64,000 nt of DNA from NCBI GenBank assembly GCA_951230915.1, contig OX579637.1:32674001-32738000 (forward strand). The letters are read 5' to 3'. The notes beneath the pieces were generated by a model. It ran no database searches. It was not told where the DNA came from and saw only the letters and a list, made by a program, of their open reading frames with translations. Source of the DNA: Antitrichia curtipendula (lineage: Eukaryota; Streptophyta; Bryopsida; Hypnales; Leucodontaceae). Both the position numbers and the translations under genes were made by a program. Positions 21,644 to 33,305 of this stretch are shown piece after piece (position 1 is the stretch's first letter; every line of letters starts with the position of its first letter).

Positions 21644-23237
21644 ATGCAAGCAGAAGGAAGTGGTTTGTCTGGGAAGCGTCCGCTGCTCGTGGACATGGAG
21701 CAGATTGATGAAGAAAGTCTTCCACCAACACACATGTCATTGGCGTCAGGTTCATCACAGCCTTCATCGTCATCGGGGAAGAAGAGGGCAAAGAAGCTGC
21801 CGAATCCGAATTGGCCTCCACTACAATATTCAAATGAAGCTAGGCTAATATTGGTGGAGTTCTACAGAGTGCGAAGCATTGCATCGTTGGAGCGAAACTA
21901 TGTGAACAGGAATGTCGACGGTTACGATGCGTTAGTAGAGCATTTACGGAGAGAGCTTGACGAGAAGTTCGCCGCATCTGAGCAGTTCAACAATTGCACA
22001 GATTATTGGTTATACTCAGACTTCTTGGATAACACGGTGGTTTAGCTGACTACCAATGTTGTGGACAATTGGCGTTATTGTATGAAAAAGAAAGAAGACA
22101 AGAGCAATTGGGAATTTGGGATGAAGCAAATCTAGAATTTGTTTAAAAATTACGCATAGTTGAGACTTGGTGTCGTAACTTTAGCGTAAGTTGCCATAAA
22201 ACAAAACAACCGTGGAAAGAAACACAGGAAGAAAAAATTCTGGATGAATGTGTGAGCGGATCAATGTATTGGCTATCACCGTCGGTAAAAGTGGTAACAA
22301 TGCCAGGACGAGAGGCTGAAGGTATCTACGGGCACGTGAGGAAGGTGCGGCTTACGAAACTTGCAAACATCCCCACCTGGCTCGAGTTTGCGGGAAAGCA
22401 CTTGAAGACCACAGATCAAAAGGCAAAACGTTGCGAGATGTTGGTTGAGGCTACAGGATGTCCGGTGAAGCATCCCGGCATCATCAGGTTGACATACATG
22501 CATCCAAAAACAATGGAAGGTTATTCGCTTTGGTGGAATGGCGGGTCTTTAATTAATTTCCTAAGCAAATATGATTCCAAAGTTCCCGAATCAATGGAAG
22601 TGGATGACATTGTGAAGATGACGGATACCCAATTGACAATTGACGAGTTGCAGTGGGTTGCCACATACCGCAAAAATCGAGTGAACTTGGCACTATCATT
22701 GTTGGTTATTGTGGGCAAATGCCACGAGGCGGACTACATACACAACGACATATCTACATCCAATATTTGCTCCATTTTGCTCCATGGAAAAAAGAGAAAG
22801 TATATTTGGGGATTTGTGATTGGGGACTTTCCAGTTGAGTCCTAGAGAACGCGCCATCAAGATATGGTTACCGAAAGCAGGAGGCACTTGATAAGGAGAA
22901 AGCAGCTCGAAGGTTTGCTGCTCCGGAATTGTTCTATTTGTACGGAGAGCAAGGCTCAACTACCTCACTGGAGGTCATGGAAAAAAAACATTTATACTCT
23001 AAAGCTGCTGATGCATATGCCACAGGATGAGTAGCAGCTCAAATCTGGAAACAAGAGTGGGATCTAGTTTATTTTCGCAAGGACCAAGTGTGGAAATATA
23101 CAAACCTACTAGTGAAATTGAAAAGCCTTCAAAACGAAGATCCGCAAGGAAGGGCGTCCATCCCGGATGTTCTTGATAAATTGAGAATGGCACCGTACTG
23201 CTGGATTATGCCTGAGTGTTGTTATCGGAGACCGTAA
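21644..23237 (+). pseudogene. KIN-1: protein-kinase-like pseudogene
   Basis: ATG 21644 (MQAEGSGLSGKRPLLVDMEQ). After a Ser/Lys-rich linker the N-terminal domain matches KIN-2 (NWPP..EARLILVEFY). The kinase domain has GHVRKVRL, FAGKHLK (candidate ATP-binding Lys), YSLWWNGGSL, YIHNDISTSNI (HND catalytic loop), GICDWGLSS (DWG for DFG) and AAPELFY. Lesions: frameshift near 22043 (DNTVV then ADYQCCGQL), TAA 22144-22146, frameshift near 22770 in the catalytic loop, TGA 22836-22838 and TGA 23028-23030. The true end is TAA 23235-23237. The family would be a Ser/Thr-type kinase by motif order, with nonstandard HND/DWG. Arrays flank it on both sides in opposite orientation. Confidence 0.75.
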
Positions 23238-23694
23238 TTTTTTTTTCACTCTAGAAAGTTTGGCAGGTGAAAGTTAGGTTGAAGGAAAAGGTTAACGTAG
23301 TTAATCTATTATCCTCAGAGAGGATCATGTACATTTTACCTCATCGGCTCAGCCAAACATTGTTCCATATATAAAACTACGGATATATTTAAAAGACTAT
23401 TCTTTCCAATTACTATTTTTTTTTGGCATGAAGTAAAAATTGATGACCTATGTATGTCCAAACTCTTGAACAATGCAATTATATACCCTAAATCAAACAT
23501 TTGGCGCAGATAGAAGATACAAAATAATAAACAAATGCCTATTGTATAAATGTATAAATGTGTATGTAACTATCAAGTTTTAATCCAAAAATGTCTGGCT
23601 TCAAAAAGGCAGGGATGTAACAATGTAGCACTTCCCAAGAGGAAAATGAGCAGCAACGTCCATGCCCAAACCAAATACCGTTGGCGCCTATGTT
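23238..23694. other. KIN-1 3' flank
   Basis: AT-rich with no gene. It ends where the inverted GC-rich array begins. Confidence 0.3.
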
Positions 23695-24150
23695 AAAGTC
23701 CGCGCCCAATCGAACTTCAGTCCGCGCCCTGACATGAGTCCACGCCCCTACCTTATTATGTTCGCGCCCTGACACGAGTTCGCGCTTTGCTCGACTTAAG
23801 TCCGCGCCCGTCCTTTTAAAGTCCACGCCCTGACTTAAGTCCGCGCTCTGCCCGAATTAAGTCTGCGCTCGAACTTAAGTCCGCGCCCGTCCTGTTTAAG
23901 TCCGCGCCCGCTCTTAAGTCCGCGCCCCGTCCTGTTTAAATCCGCGCCCGCTCTTAAGTCCGCGCCCCGTCCTGTTTAAGTCCGCGCCTTGTTCGACTTA
24001 AGTCCGCGCTCGGAGTCTGAGTTGGCAGCCACGTAATTCCACGTCAACCTTTTTTTTAATTCACATAAAGTCAACAACATGTTGACTACATCGGACGGGC
24101 GAAGCCTCAATCGGACGGACGAACTGGACGGGCGGGCGGGCGGGCGACTT
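23695..24150 (-). repeat. Inverted GGGCGCGGACTTAA array
   Basis: About fifteen units of TTAAGTCCGCGCCC (reverse complement GGGCGCGGACTTAA), with higher-order repetition of CCGTCCTGTTTAAGTCCGCG about every 36 bp. It is inverted relative to the array in front of KIN-1. The right edge (24095-24150) holds CGGACGGGCG and (GGGC)n runs. The minus-strand frame 23539-23826 is a repeat product. Confidence 0.85.
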
Positions 24151-24194
24151 GCCCGGTGTGACAACCCTGTTTTCAGGGGGGTATACTTGGTGAG

Positions 24195-27100
24195 CATTAC
24201 CTGGGTGTAACTGTTTTAGATGTCTTCTCGGGAAACAAGGATGCCATCATGACTCATTCCCGTTGGCCATTACCACACTACTGGTTTCCTAATGGTAGAT
24301 CGTTAAAAGAGACAATCGACTACTTTGCTGCCTTCCCCGCCTCTGAAGACCCCTTAGCATATCTTGGAGGGAGAGAGAAAGCACCTTATCGATTTATAGT
24401 TTGCAAACCCAGTGTTTGCGTAAAGGATCCCCTGGATACCTGCAGAACTAAAGATTCTGAGATTCGTAAGGTTAGTTCCGTCAGATGCTGCAATAGGCGG
24501 TGCTGCCAATTCTTTCCTCAGGTGCAAACATAGCTCGTAAGGCTGAGATACTATTTGAAGTCGTTTGACGACCGACGCGAATACGGGGTCGCTGCTGGCG
24601 GTCTAGTTCATAATTTCAAGGGGGACCAGAACCAGAAAGTCATCACACTAGAAGGTCAGGAGGTATGCATTACTGCGTGGTACACAATTCACAGAATTTC
24701 AAAGTCCTCATTCCATAATTACCAGCTAAAGTACAAAGGTGGCGACGTTTCAGCGGTGCATGGAAAAAAGGGCGTTAAGCGACCTCGTATTCAAACCGTT
24801 CAAGTAACTGGAACAATGAAAGCAATCATTGATGAGAACGCTGATCAAATGCCTCACCAAATGCGCGATATTGGAAATGGGAGGATGGACACTCTCAAAA
24901 TTCTGCCTGCTGGAAACAACTGGAAACGTGTGCTCGTTGAAGCCAACGAGGTACTACATCTTATTTCCTCTCACTGATCAAATAATCTAGACATTGTCGG
25001 ATGATCCTTCCGCACCTTCATTTGTGGATTGTAGAGTGAGAGTTCTTATTTGCATATTCTGACATTTTATGACGCCTCATCCGGATATCTGTGGATGCTA
25101 TATACGCACCTTCATTTGTCAATTGCAGACCGAGAGTACTTATTTGCTTAATTGATGATTGGTTTCCCAGATTCACTCATCTGGAGATCACCAGGTGCTT
25201 CATCCATAGCCTTGTTGTCGAGTATAGATTGTTAGTTCTGAGTTCACACTTGTCATTGAAATTACATGTAGCCTCATCTGGAGATCTCCGAATGATCGGT
25301 CCGTTGCGTCATTTGGTCCTTCTCACCTTGGGAGTTCTTGTATGTCTAGTTTATTGCAACGTTACATGGTGATGCTCTCGTTGCTCATATGTAAGCCATG
25401 TTGGTCGTGCAGCTCAATGCTGACTACGGCCTTCCTTCTGTTAGCCAGTCAACGATTAGTAGAATCAGGAAGGAGCACTTCAACAATGTCTCTATTAAGC
25501 CCGTTGGAAGTTCTTTTGCAAAATGTACTACGTGTGACCAGCTGCAACAGTTTCTTCTTAAATCGCCCAAAGGGAGTCCTGAATTTGTAGAATTCACAAA
25601 GCAACGAACTCGACATCATAATCACCAAGCTTCTTGCCGTCGCTTGTATGCATCGTGGCGTGAGGAGTCCAAGAGGAATCCGCGCGAGATATTATGTGTG
25701 ATTCACGATAAGATGGATACCTCAAAAACAGCTTTACCAAGGATGCGCGTGACAACGAAGGCTACACAAGGTTTGGGGCAAATACCAATGAGTGTAACAA
25801 GAATGGTAGCTCATGGTCACGGTGATGGTGCATATGCCCACTATGCACCATCGTGCTGGCCGAGAGACTTGAATGCTACAATTTCGTCGTTGGCCAAACT
25901 ATTTCGCCGACTAGAGGGTGCACCGATTCGAGAGACAGGTGACCTATTTCCATTTCCGCCAGCAAACCCTATGTTTGAGGCATTGTTGAGAGGAAAGTCC
26001 CGATGTATGGATTGTTTGACCTTAACGGAACCAGCAGCTCGGCTTAAAGCCTCTTCTCTTCCGAACCATTTATATCTTCAGCTTGACAACTCTGCTAAGG
26101 ATAACAAGAACCAATACCTTATGGCGTTTTTGTCCTTGTTAACTGCGCGTGGTGTCTTCAAGGAAATTCAAGTTGGTTTCCTACTCGTTGGACATACTCC
26201 CGAAGATATCGACGCTTATTTCAGCCATTTGTTAAGGCCTTGAAGACCAAGAACATTTTTGTCATTGTTGACCTGATGAAAGCCTTCATGCAGTCCCAAG
26301 AACTATCATTCATGCCAGAGTTTATACAAGAGGTGGCGGATTTTAAGTCCTTTGTAAAGGATTACATTTGTAGTGGCACAACAAGATTAATTGGATTGGG
26401 GGAGATGCATCTTTTCGGGTTTTACGTGGATAGTGATGGGGTCCCTGTTATGAAATTTAAGGCGTCAACAGTTGATTCACGTTGGGTACCATCTGACATG
26501 CCTTCTCAATGCGTCTGGAAGAAAGATGAGTTTGGCCGGGCGATGCTCCCTCCAGGCTGTCCCAAGCCTGTTCCGTTCAAACCTATGTGGGGTAGCGAAG
26601 TTCCCAAAGCCACCGGGAATCAAGAGAAGGCCGTTGAAATGGCAAGGAAAGCTACGCTGACCAAGGGGTTCATGATGGTAGGACTAGAAAAGTACATTCA
26701 ATACTGGCAGAATGGGATGTCTAAGTGCGAAGGATTTGCAACTGCCTTTGGTCCATATGTGGAATATTGGAATTGTGTGCTTTGTGAGTTGAAAGAGCCA
26801 TTATCCGATTGTCCTACGGAATTGGTGGAAGATTTCTGGCCACTCAGCGATTGGAGGCAGGCTCCTGATGAAGTTCGTCAGGCAGGGCCGAGGGTCAATC
26901 CCGTGGACGTGATTCCTGAGGAAGAGGTCCCGGAACCTTATTGCGGACCGGCAAATGAAGCGCCACTGGAATGCTTCAATCCTTGGCTGGACATATGTCC
27001 AGGGTCATGGGTTCTTCTGAGACCTGATGACCCTGCAGTCTGTCTTGTCTGGCGAGGTAGGGCATTGTCCACTGTATGTAGATTGAATGGAGATGTGAAT

Positions 27101-27346
27101 GACGGGAAGTTCTTGCTTCAATATTGGCGACCTGATAATTCTGAAACTACCCTGGAATTACGCTATCAGAATTGCTGGTATAGTAAATGGGTTGTTGAAA
27201 ACAGTCCCCCCACTTGGGTGGATGCAACTTGCATAGTTTATTCGAATTGGTCCAAGATAGTAGATCTGAAATCACGAACGATTCCGAAGAAGAGTAGGGA
27301 AGCTGCCTTAGTGAATTTGAATAGGGCAAATCAGGTGGACCCTTGA
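24195..27346 (+). pseudogene. DUF7869-type (transposase-like) gene, one intron, 5'-truncated and broken
   Basis: The frame is open from about 24195 (HYLGVTVLDVFSGNKDAIM) and the first ATG is 24249. A Cys-rich segment (VRCCNRRCCQFF) and EVCITAWYTIHRISKSS precede a probable intron 24951-25412 (GAG|GTACTA...GTCGTGCAG|CTC). The core after it has LQLDNSAKDNKNQYLMAFL and GFLLVGHTPEDIDAYFS, as in the DUF7869 family found in mosses, liverworts and some animals. Lesions are TAG 24531-24533 and a one-base loss near 26232, where HLVKALK is split between frames. The C-terminal part (26240-27346) has FHLFGFYVDSDG-like and WYSKWVVENSPPTW segments. Mobility is inferred: LxLDN and GHTxEDxD resemble an RNase H-fold nuclease core. 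Confidence 0.7.
24951..25412 (+). other. Probable intron with duplicated segment
   Basis: 462 nt, GT...AG, joining EANE to LNADYGLPSVS in phase 0. It contains an imperfect ~95-bp duplication (CGCACCTTCATTTG at about 25011 and 25105) and three copies of the CATC(T/C)GGAGATC-type motif. Confidence 0.55.
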
Positions 27347-27370
27347 TCGAGTTAGGGGTCCAGGTTGTTT

Positions 27371-27402
27371 AGAATGCATCTGGAGTTCTCCAGATGCATT
27401 CT
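27371..27402. terminator. Perfect 15-bp inverted repeat after the DUF7869 gene
   Basis: AGAATGCATCTGGAG, two bases, CTCCAGATGCATTCT. The arms are exact reverse complements. It lies 25 bp after the stop codon. It may be a 3' hairpin of the transcript or a protein-binding palindrome; the core CTGGAG..CTCCAG recurs nearby. Confidence 0.6.
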
Positions 27403-28539
27403 ACCTTAGTCATCCAATGAAAGGGCACATGAGGATTATCTTTGTATTGTGCTCTTTTCATATATGATTGTAGAATTACGTCAATTGTTAGGCATAGCTG
27501 AGTTGGATGATATGTCTGGCTATGATACATCAGAAGATGAATGTAGCTTTCATGTAGTTGATTTCCGCCGTGCTTGAAACCGGATGCGTAACCGTTAACC
27601 TCTGGTTGGCGTTGTATTTTTTATCATTTATTGCAGTTGAACCTGTGTTCTTTTGAATGACTAGAAATATAGATGGTTGAGAGTTAGCATTCATTTGTAT
27701 CTATCAAAAAGACTGTCCTCTATGCCAAAGTCCGTGACTCGTATAATTCTACGGTTTGCAATATCAGTTCCGTCACTGAGCTGCACCACTTCCGCTGTTT
27801 TGGCTCCCCCCTTTCCTTAAACTTAGAAATTATTTGAGTTTTTCTTTCTAGATTACAGAGTGACTAAGGTGCATACAGTATCCTGCAGTTATTCATTAAG
27901 TGTTTTGGAGGCGGCCATATTTGCTTCTCTCGTCCGTCATCAAGAGATTTCTCGGTAGGTTAGAAGAACAACTGGTTCTATTGGGGTCCAGCCTCCCAAG
28001 AAACTATGAAGTTGTGTAGGGTAACGATCGAGTGGGAACGCCTTACGCAAACGAGGGACTCACGGACTCCTTCAGTGAAGTAGCTGTAGGGTCTTCAGTG
28101 AAGTCATTGCCGAGTACTAAAAACATATTGGAGAGCGACTAAGGTGTGAAATCTAGCTTCTAATAATTCTCAAGTGTAGGCCGAGCCGTGCATACTTGCT
28201 TCTACCATTTGTCATCGGGAGATCTCTTGATATGTTTTGAAAGGTTGTATAGGCTGTATAGTGGATGCAGAAGTCCTTGTCAAAGGAGGTAATTCTTGAA
28301 ATCCTATCCGGAGATCTCCCAGTTCAGTTAAATGAACTCCTCAATCTACATTCAAAGATTTATTTGAGACTTCTAAGGAAGAATCTTGGACTAGGAACTA
28401 CATAATTTCTTTGAGTTCCAAACACCATTGAAACCACTTTTCTGAATAGTTACAACTTAGGGATTTCAAAGCATGTCCACATCACTTGATTCCAGAAGAT
28501 CTCCAGATACATAGGAAATGGGAGATTTCCAGATGGATA
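27403..28539. other. 3' flank of the DUF7869 gene with GGAGATCTCC motifs
   Basis: No coding frame. Palindromic motif variants occur at 28213 (CATCGGGAGATCTC), 28305 (TATCCGGAGATCTCCC), 28494 (AGAAGATCTCCAGAT) and 28520 (GGGAGATTTCCAGATGG). I infer these belong to the same element as the gene. Confidence 0.4.
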
Positions 28540-29180
28540 GCAAAACATTGGGGGATTTTAGTCCTTTTTTATTTTTGGACTCCTCCAAAGTCCAGAAATT
28601 GATAAATGTGGCATCTCCAAAAGTTCCATGGCCTTTTTTCCATCAAAAAACACTCAAAATTGTCATTTCTATTGCAAAGAGGAAAAAAAAAATTTAATTA
28701 TTATTTTTTTGCATGTCTAAGCATAGAATCTTGTATTAGACTAGTATAAGAATGCATGGAAGAAATTTCAAAAACGTTGACAACGTAGATTGTAAGATAT
28801 TTCTATTTAAATTGAAGAAAACAAGTTTTTTCAAGAAGATGCTTAGATTGCACAAAAAAAAATTCTCCATAATTTTCTAATCATTAGTCTTAACAGAATG
28901 ATTCAAAATGTAGACAAAAATGTAATATTTGAAGATAAAATTAAAAATTAAAAAAATTCAATTCTTTATGATTTTTTCTAGGCTACCCCTCGAGCTGCTT
29001 TTTTAAATTAGGATGGCATAGCCTTTGCTCCTGGACATTGATTGAAATAAAAATTATATTCCCATAAAGCTAATCTAATTTCCAATCTCCAAAAAAAATC
29101 ATGTCAAAAAATTGAAATCACATAAGCCTACCTGAAATCCCAATAGTCCCTTGTAGGAATTTTGGGATTTTAGGGGATAA
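28540..29180 (-). mobile_element. Decayed TTAA MITE, subfamily 1, reversed
   Basis: It reads from GGGGATTTTAGTCC and CACTCAAAATTGTCATTTC to GAAATCCCAATAGTCCCTTG and GATTTTAGGGGATAAC. It is collinear with the reverse complement of 15674-16595, but AT-richer and with damaged ends. Confidence 0.55.
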
Positions 29181-29577
29181 CATAATATTCCATAGCTGTC
29201 TTTGACATTGCCTTTCCTTCATGCACCAGGCTCATCACATTGAGCTTCCTCCTGTCCACTTAGCTACCAATGAAATACTATTGAATGTGAAATATTCCAA
29301 ACCATCTATTGTAGAGCAAAGGCAGTGACAGTGCATGCTTCTGAATGTTATGAACTCTATTCCCTCTCTCCAAGCAATATCATCATTTCCTATCAATTGA
29401 GACAGTGCCACTGTTTCCAAGGAATTGCCCTACCTATGTTAGGAGACAGCGCTGTTTTAGAATATTTGTTTGATAATGAATCACACTTTCCTCATGACAT
29501 GAGTGCTGGGGGATTGCTTGGACTTTGAACTGAAGAAATTACATGATTGGAAATCTAGTGGTTGGTTTTCAAGAGAT
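29181..29577. other. Possible 5' flank of the PF16-like exon
   Basis: Less AT-rich than its surroundings. Open frames of ~60 codons exist on both strands (29235-29420, 29325-29528) without recognisable motifs. It may be promoter or 5' UTR. Confidence 0.3.
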
Positions 29578-29676
29578 ATGGCAACAACAAGGACTGTCCT
29601 GCAAGTGCTTGAAAATTATCAGAAATCACGTATCATCTTTGTGCAAACAGTTGCAGAGCTTGCCAACAAACCTCAG
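29578..29676 (+). CDS. PF16: First coding exon of a PF16/SPAG6-like axonemal armadillo protein
   Basis: ATG 29578 opens 33 codons (MATTRTVLQVLENYQKSR..FVQTVAELANKPQ) that match the conserved N-terminus of SPAG6/PF16, where R-VLQVFEQYQKAR and FVQMVAELA-RPQ occur. PF16 is an armadillo-repeat protein of the axonemal central pair, needed for flagellar motility. The exon ends CCTCAG|GCATGA, which would be a GC-type donor; a canonical GT is absent. A stop follows two codons later if unspliced. I could not find later exons in the window, so either introns are very long or this is an isolated duplicate. Identity rests on a short but specific match. Confidence 0.6.
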
Positions 29677-29689
29677 GCATGATTTCTGA

Positions 29690-32374
29690 TTTACAGTTAT
29701 TAAATTATCACTGATACTTAGTCTTTATCTTTTCCTAAACATACCCCTGTAATACTTGGCCAGGGCCAACAGCCACATTGCACTTGGCATTCTGAACAAA
29801 CATGACATCTGTGCCAAATAGTATTCCTAGGTCATTGTTTCGAAGTAGTTCAAGAAAATATAGGACTACACTGTATGTCCTTATGTCCTTATAAATTATT
29901 TATATGTTTGTAAACCCTTTTGATATATGTTTATATGACAAGGGATTATGACAGATCTTGGTAGATGAAAATATGAAAATGTATATAGATTGATTAAACA
30001 TAAAAATGCAAATTGAAAAAAACCAATTATAAACAATGATTGTTGTCAAATATCAGTAATAAAAATACTGAGGTGATTGTAAATTACTAAACTTCGAGTA
30101 GCTACAGCTGAGTCCTCAAACCAAGAACCATTTCAGCAAAATATCCTCAAATGTATGTCATGTACAATTGCAAATATTATGTAATGCAAAGAAGTTTTCC
30201 AAGATGTAGTGACCTCAAGAAGACTGACTCTTAACATAAATATTTTGAACATTAAAACAAAAATTCTACATATATTACATTTTATTACAAATATATTTAA
30301 TCACTTACAATATTTTCAATGAAACAAAACAAAATATTTTTAATTTCTTAAAGAAAAAAATTGAGTGTTATAATACATTACTTAAGAAAAGTAACATATA
30401 AAACATATTTTTAATGTAAATTTGGAAATTAGTTTAAAATACTTGTATACATACAATAAATATGAAGTATTCCCTTAAACTATACATGAATTGATAATGC
30501 TTTTACTATTTCTATATAATTGTACATACAGTATTGCATCCACTACATTATTACAATTTTAATTTCAAATAATATGTGCAAATTATCTGATATAAGGATT
30601 ACAAATTTTGTCATTAAATTTAAAATTGCAAAAGTCCTATTTTCTTTATTACACATCCTTTAACAAGGTATATATTTATGAATTTCTTCAAATTTTAATA
30701 CAAAATTTATGAGAGAAATGTAAGTCTAGATGCTTACAAAAATCCAAACTTATAAAGCATAGGCAAAAAAATTTAAACTAAACTAGGATTCCTACTTCTT
30801 TTTTTTAAATCACCAACATTACATAATATTCAAGAAATATTAAAGTCGATATGATAACCTTTCATATAGCGTAGTAGAAATTAATGTTGTGGATATCAGT
30901 AGTTAAAAATGTTTTTATAACTTCCACATAGATAAACATTTGGAAAAATCAATAATAATTTAGTAATGAACTATAAGCAATAAAGTAACTGAAGGTGTGA
31001 CTTGCACCTTTAAAAAGCTTTCAAGCAATGGTATACACTCACAAGGTTCTACATAATTAAACCCAACTAGGTGAATCCTACCACAAGTTTGGGAATTATA
31101 GTTGTGAGAAAAATACATGTTATACAAGTTAAATATAATTATTTTTTTTTACTTTCAAATGATTAGTTTTATATACTAAATATTTATATATTTTTTTCAT
31201 TTACTTATAGTTTTTATACTATATAAAATTATCTAGAACTTTAAAGAATGCATTGATTTATATTAGAAATATATATTTGTTAAATTATTTTATCAAAAAA
31301 AAGATTTATGCTAAAAATTATTATTCTAAATAATTTTAAAAGATTGAAGATAGCCTATATAATGGAAAAATAATCAGCAAGCATTCAATGAATGACCTAT
31401 GACAATATTTTAAGTTAACACCCAGTAAAGTAAACCAGCCCATTATAGTCGGAATTAGGAATTCGACCTCATGTAGTTGCTGAAATTTTTCAATTTTTTC
31501 TCCCATAATAGTGCAAGTGTGAGAAACAGTGAGAGCAATTGAAGCTATGAATTTTTTAAGTGCTCAATTTAGCATGGCTCAAAAGACTACCTTAGAACCA
31601 ACAAATTTTGAATCCATCATGCTCATTTTGCTCTCCTAAAGCAATCATAATATTTTCTAACATGGAAGGTCTAGAAAGTCAATTCTTACAACGAATTCTC
31701 ATTGAAAAATTGGAAGTTTCTAATGAAGTCACTAATCACTCCATTACTGTCATGTAAGACATCTATTGAAGCCAAAATCTCACCAACTGAAAAAAAACAT
31801 AATGGGATCCTTTTCTAGATGTCCACTATGGGTCATGTGACCATAATGGGCTGTTTAACTTTATTAGTGTTTGAATATTATGTCACAAATAATTTAATTT
31901 GTATGTAATACCTCTAGTTTTATATTGAATTCAATTTAAAATTAGAATATTTGAAGAAATCTAGTCACACAGTACTTCGCACGGAACTTCCTTCAACTTG
32001 GTGTCTTTCTATATCAATATATTTTAGTAGAACTTTCAAAATTTGAATGAATTTTGGTATTTTTAAAATTTTGATATTGTTATATGAAGTATTTCTATTG
32101 AAGCTTTGTTTTAATCATATTATAAAACTTCAATCTATGTACTCAATATTCAGAAGGCATAGAAGTTCTCTAGGTGTTCTAAGTACTTCATTCTATGAAT
32201 TACAATTTCTAATTTATGAATTGAATTCATAACATTAATATTTTATTTAATTTTTTTTTGTGTTTCTATATATATTTCCATAAAACTTTAAATAAAATTT
32301 TAATTTTAAATCACAATTGAAGATTATTTGACTTTTTTTCATTGTCTTGTAACATATGTCAGTTTATTAATTTT
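29690..32374. other. AT-rich desert
   Basis: No supported gene. Sequence near 29760-29860 is less AT-rich; on the minus strand it encodes GTDVMFVQNAKCNVAVGPGQ, a possible scrap of a retroelement or other gene, but too short to assign. Confidence 0.3.
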
Positions 32375-33305
32375 TCTAAAGTCTCATTTTCACCTCGAGA
32401 GACAAAATGAATTTTGGGCAAGTTCTTACAGTCTCAATATATGTTGAGATTTCTTAAACTTTTTGTGAAGGTAGAAAAATACTTTAAATTTCTTGGAACA
32501 TAATTTTTATTACAATTAATCCTTAGGAGTAAAGGTTGTGGCACAAAAGTTATGATTGATTGGTGGGTTGAAAAGAACCCCATAAAAACTTTAATTTTTT
32601 CTAAAAACACACACTTGTTTCTCATATATTGTATTTTTATCTACATAGAAAGCTTTGATTCATTCCATTTGGATTAGTGCTGTGAAAAATTATAAGCAAT
32701 CTTGTCTTGGGGGCAGTTGGCACATAGTCTAGAAAAAATAACTTACATGATTCATTTCTGAATTCAATCTTTATAATTTTTCAAAAAAAAAGGTTTTATT
32801 AGGTTAAAATCCCTTTAGTTGTTAAAACTCTCTCACCTATCTTACATGATGAAGTTAGTGTGTTTCAATTGCTTCTTAAAACTATTAATGGTTCATTTTT
32901 TTCTTCATTTTTGAACCCACTTCTACTTAAGAACTTTTCAATGAGTGAAAATTAACTTTGCTTGTTTTTAGTTTTTTCTTAGACTCTCAATCCAATTCTT
33001 TAATGTAAAAAATTGGAAATTCAAAACTAATAGTGCAAAAAATTTGAGCTAAGAAGATTCAAAGTCAAATAATTTAGTCAAGTAAGGTGCAAAAAAGGTT
33101 GTTTTCCTCAATTTATATGCAAGTATCTCACAACCTACATGGTCAAATTTTCTGAAATTTCTTTCACATACTTACTCTAGTCTAGTACTAGATCCAATGA
33201 TTTTGCAAAAAAAAAATGATTTTAAAAGTTATTTTGCTCTTTGCAATAAAAATGACAATTTTGAGTGTTTTTTACTGGAAAAAAGGCCTTGCAATTCTAG
33301 AGGTT
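32375..33305 (+). mobile_element. Decayed TTAA MITE, subfamily 1
   Basis: Collinear with 15674-16595: CACCTCGAGAGACAAAATGAATTTTGGGCAAG at the left, CAACCTACATGGTCAAATTTTCTG and AAAATGACAATTTTGAGTG at the right. Termini have decayed (TCTAGAGGTTAC for TTTAGGGGTTAA). Many C/G positions have become T/A. Confidence 0.6.

Noticed and set aside
22252..22845. The 197-codon frame as a separate short kinase gene
   Set aside because: It is the middle part of KIN-1, bounded by a frameshift at each side; its start is not an independent gene start.
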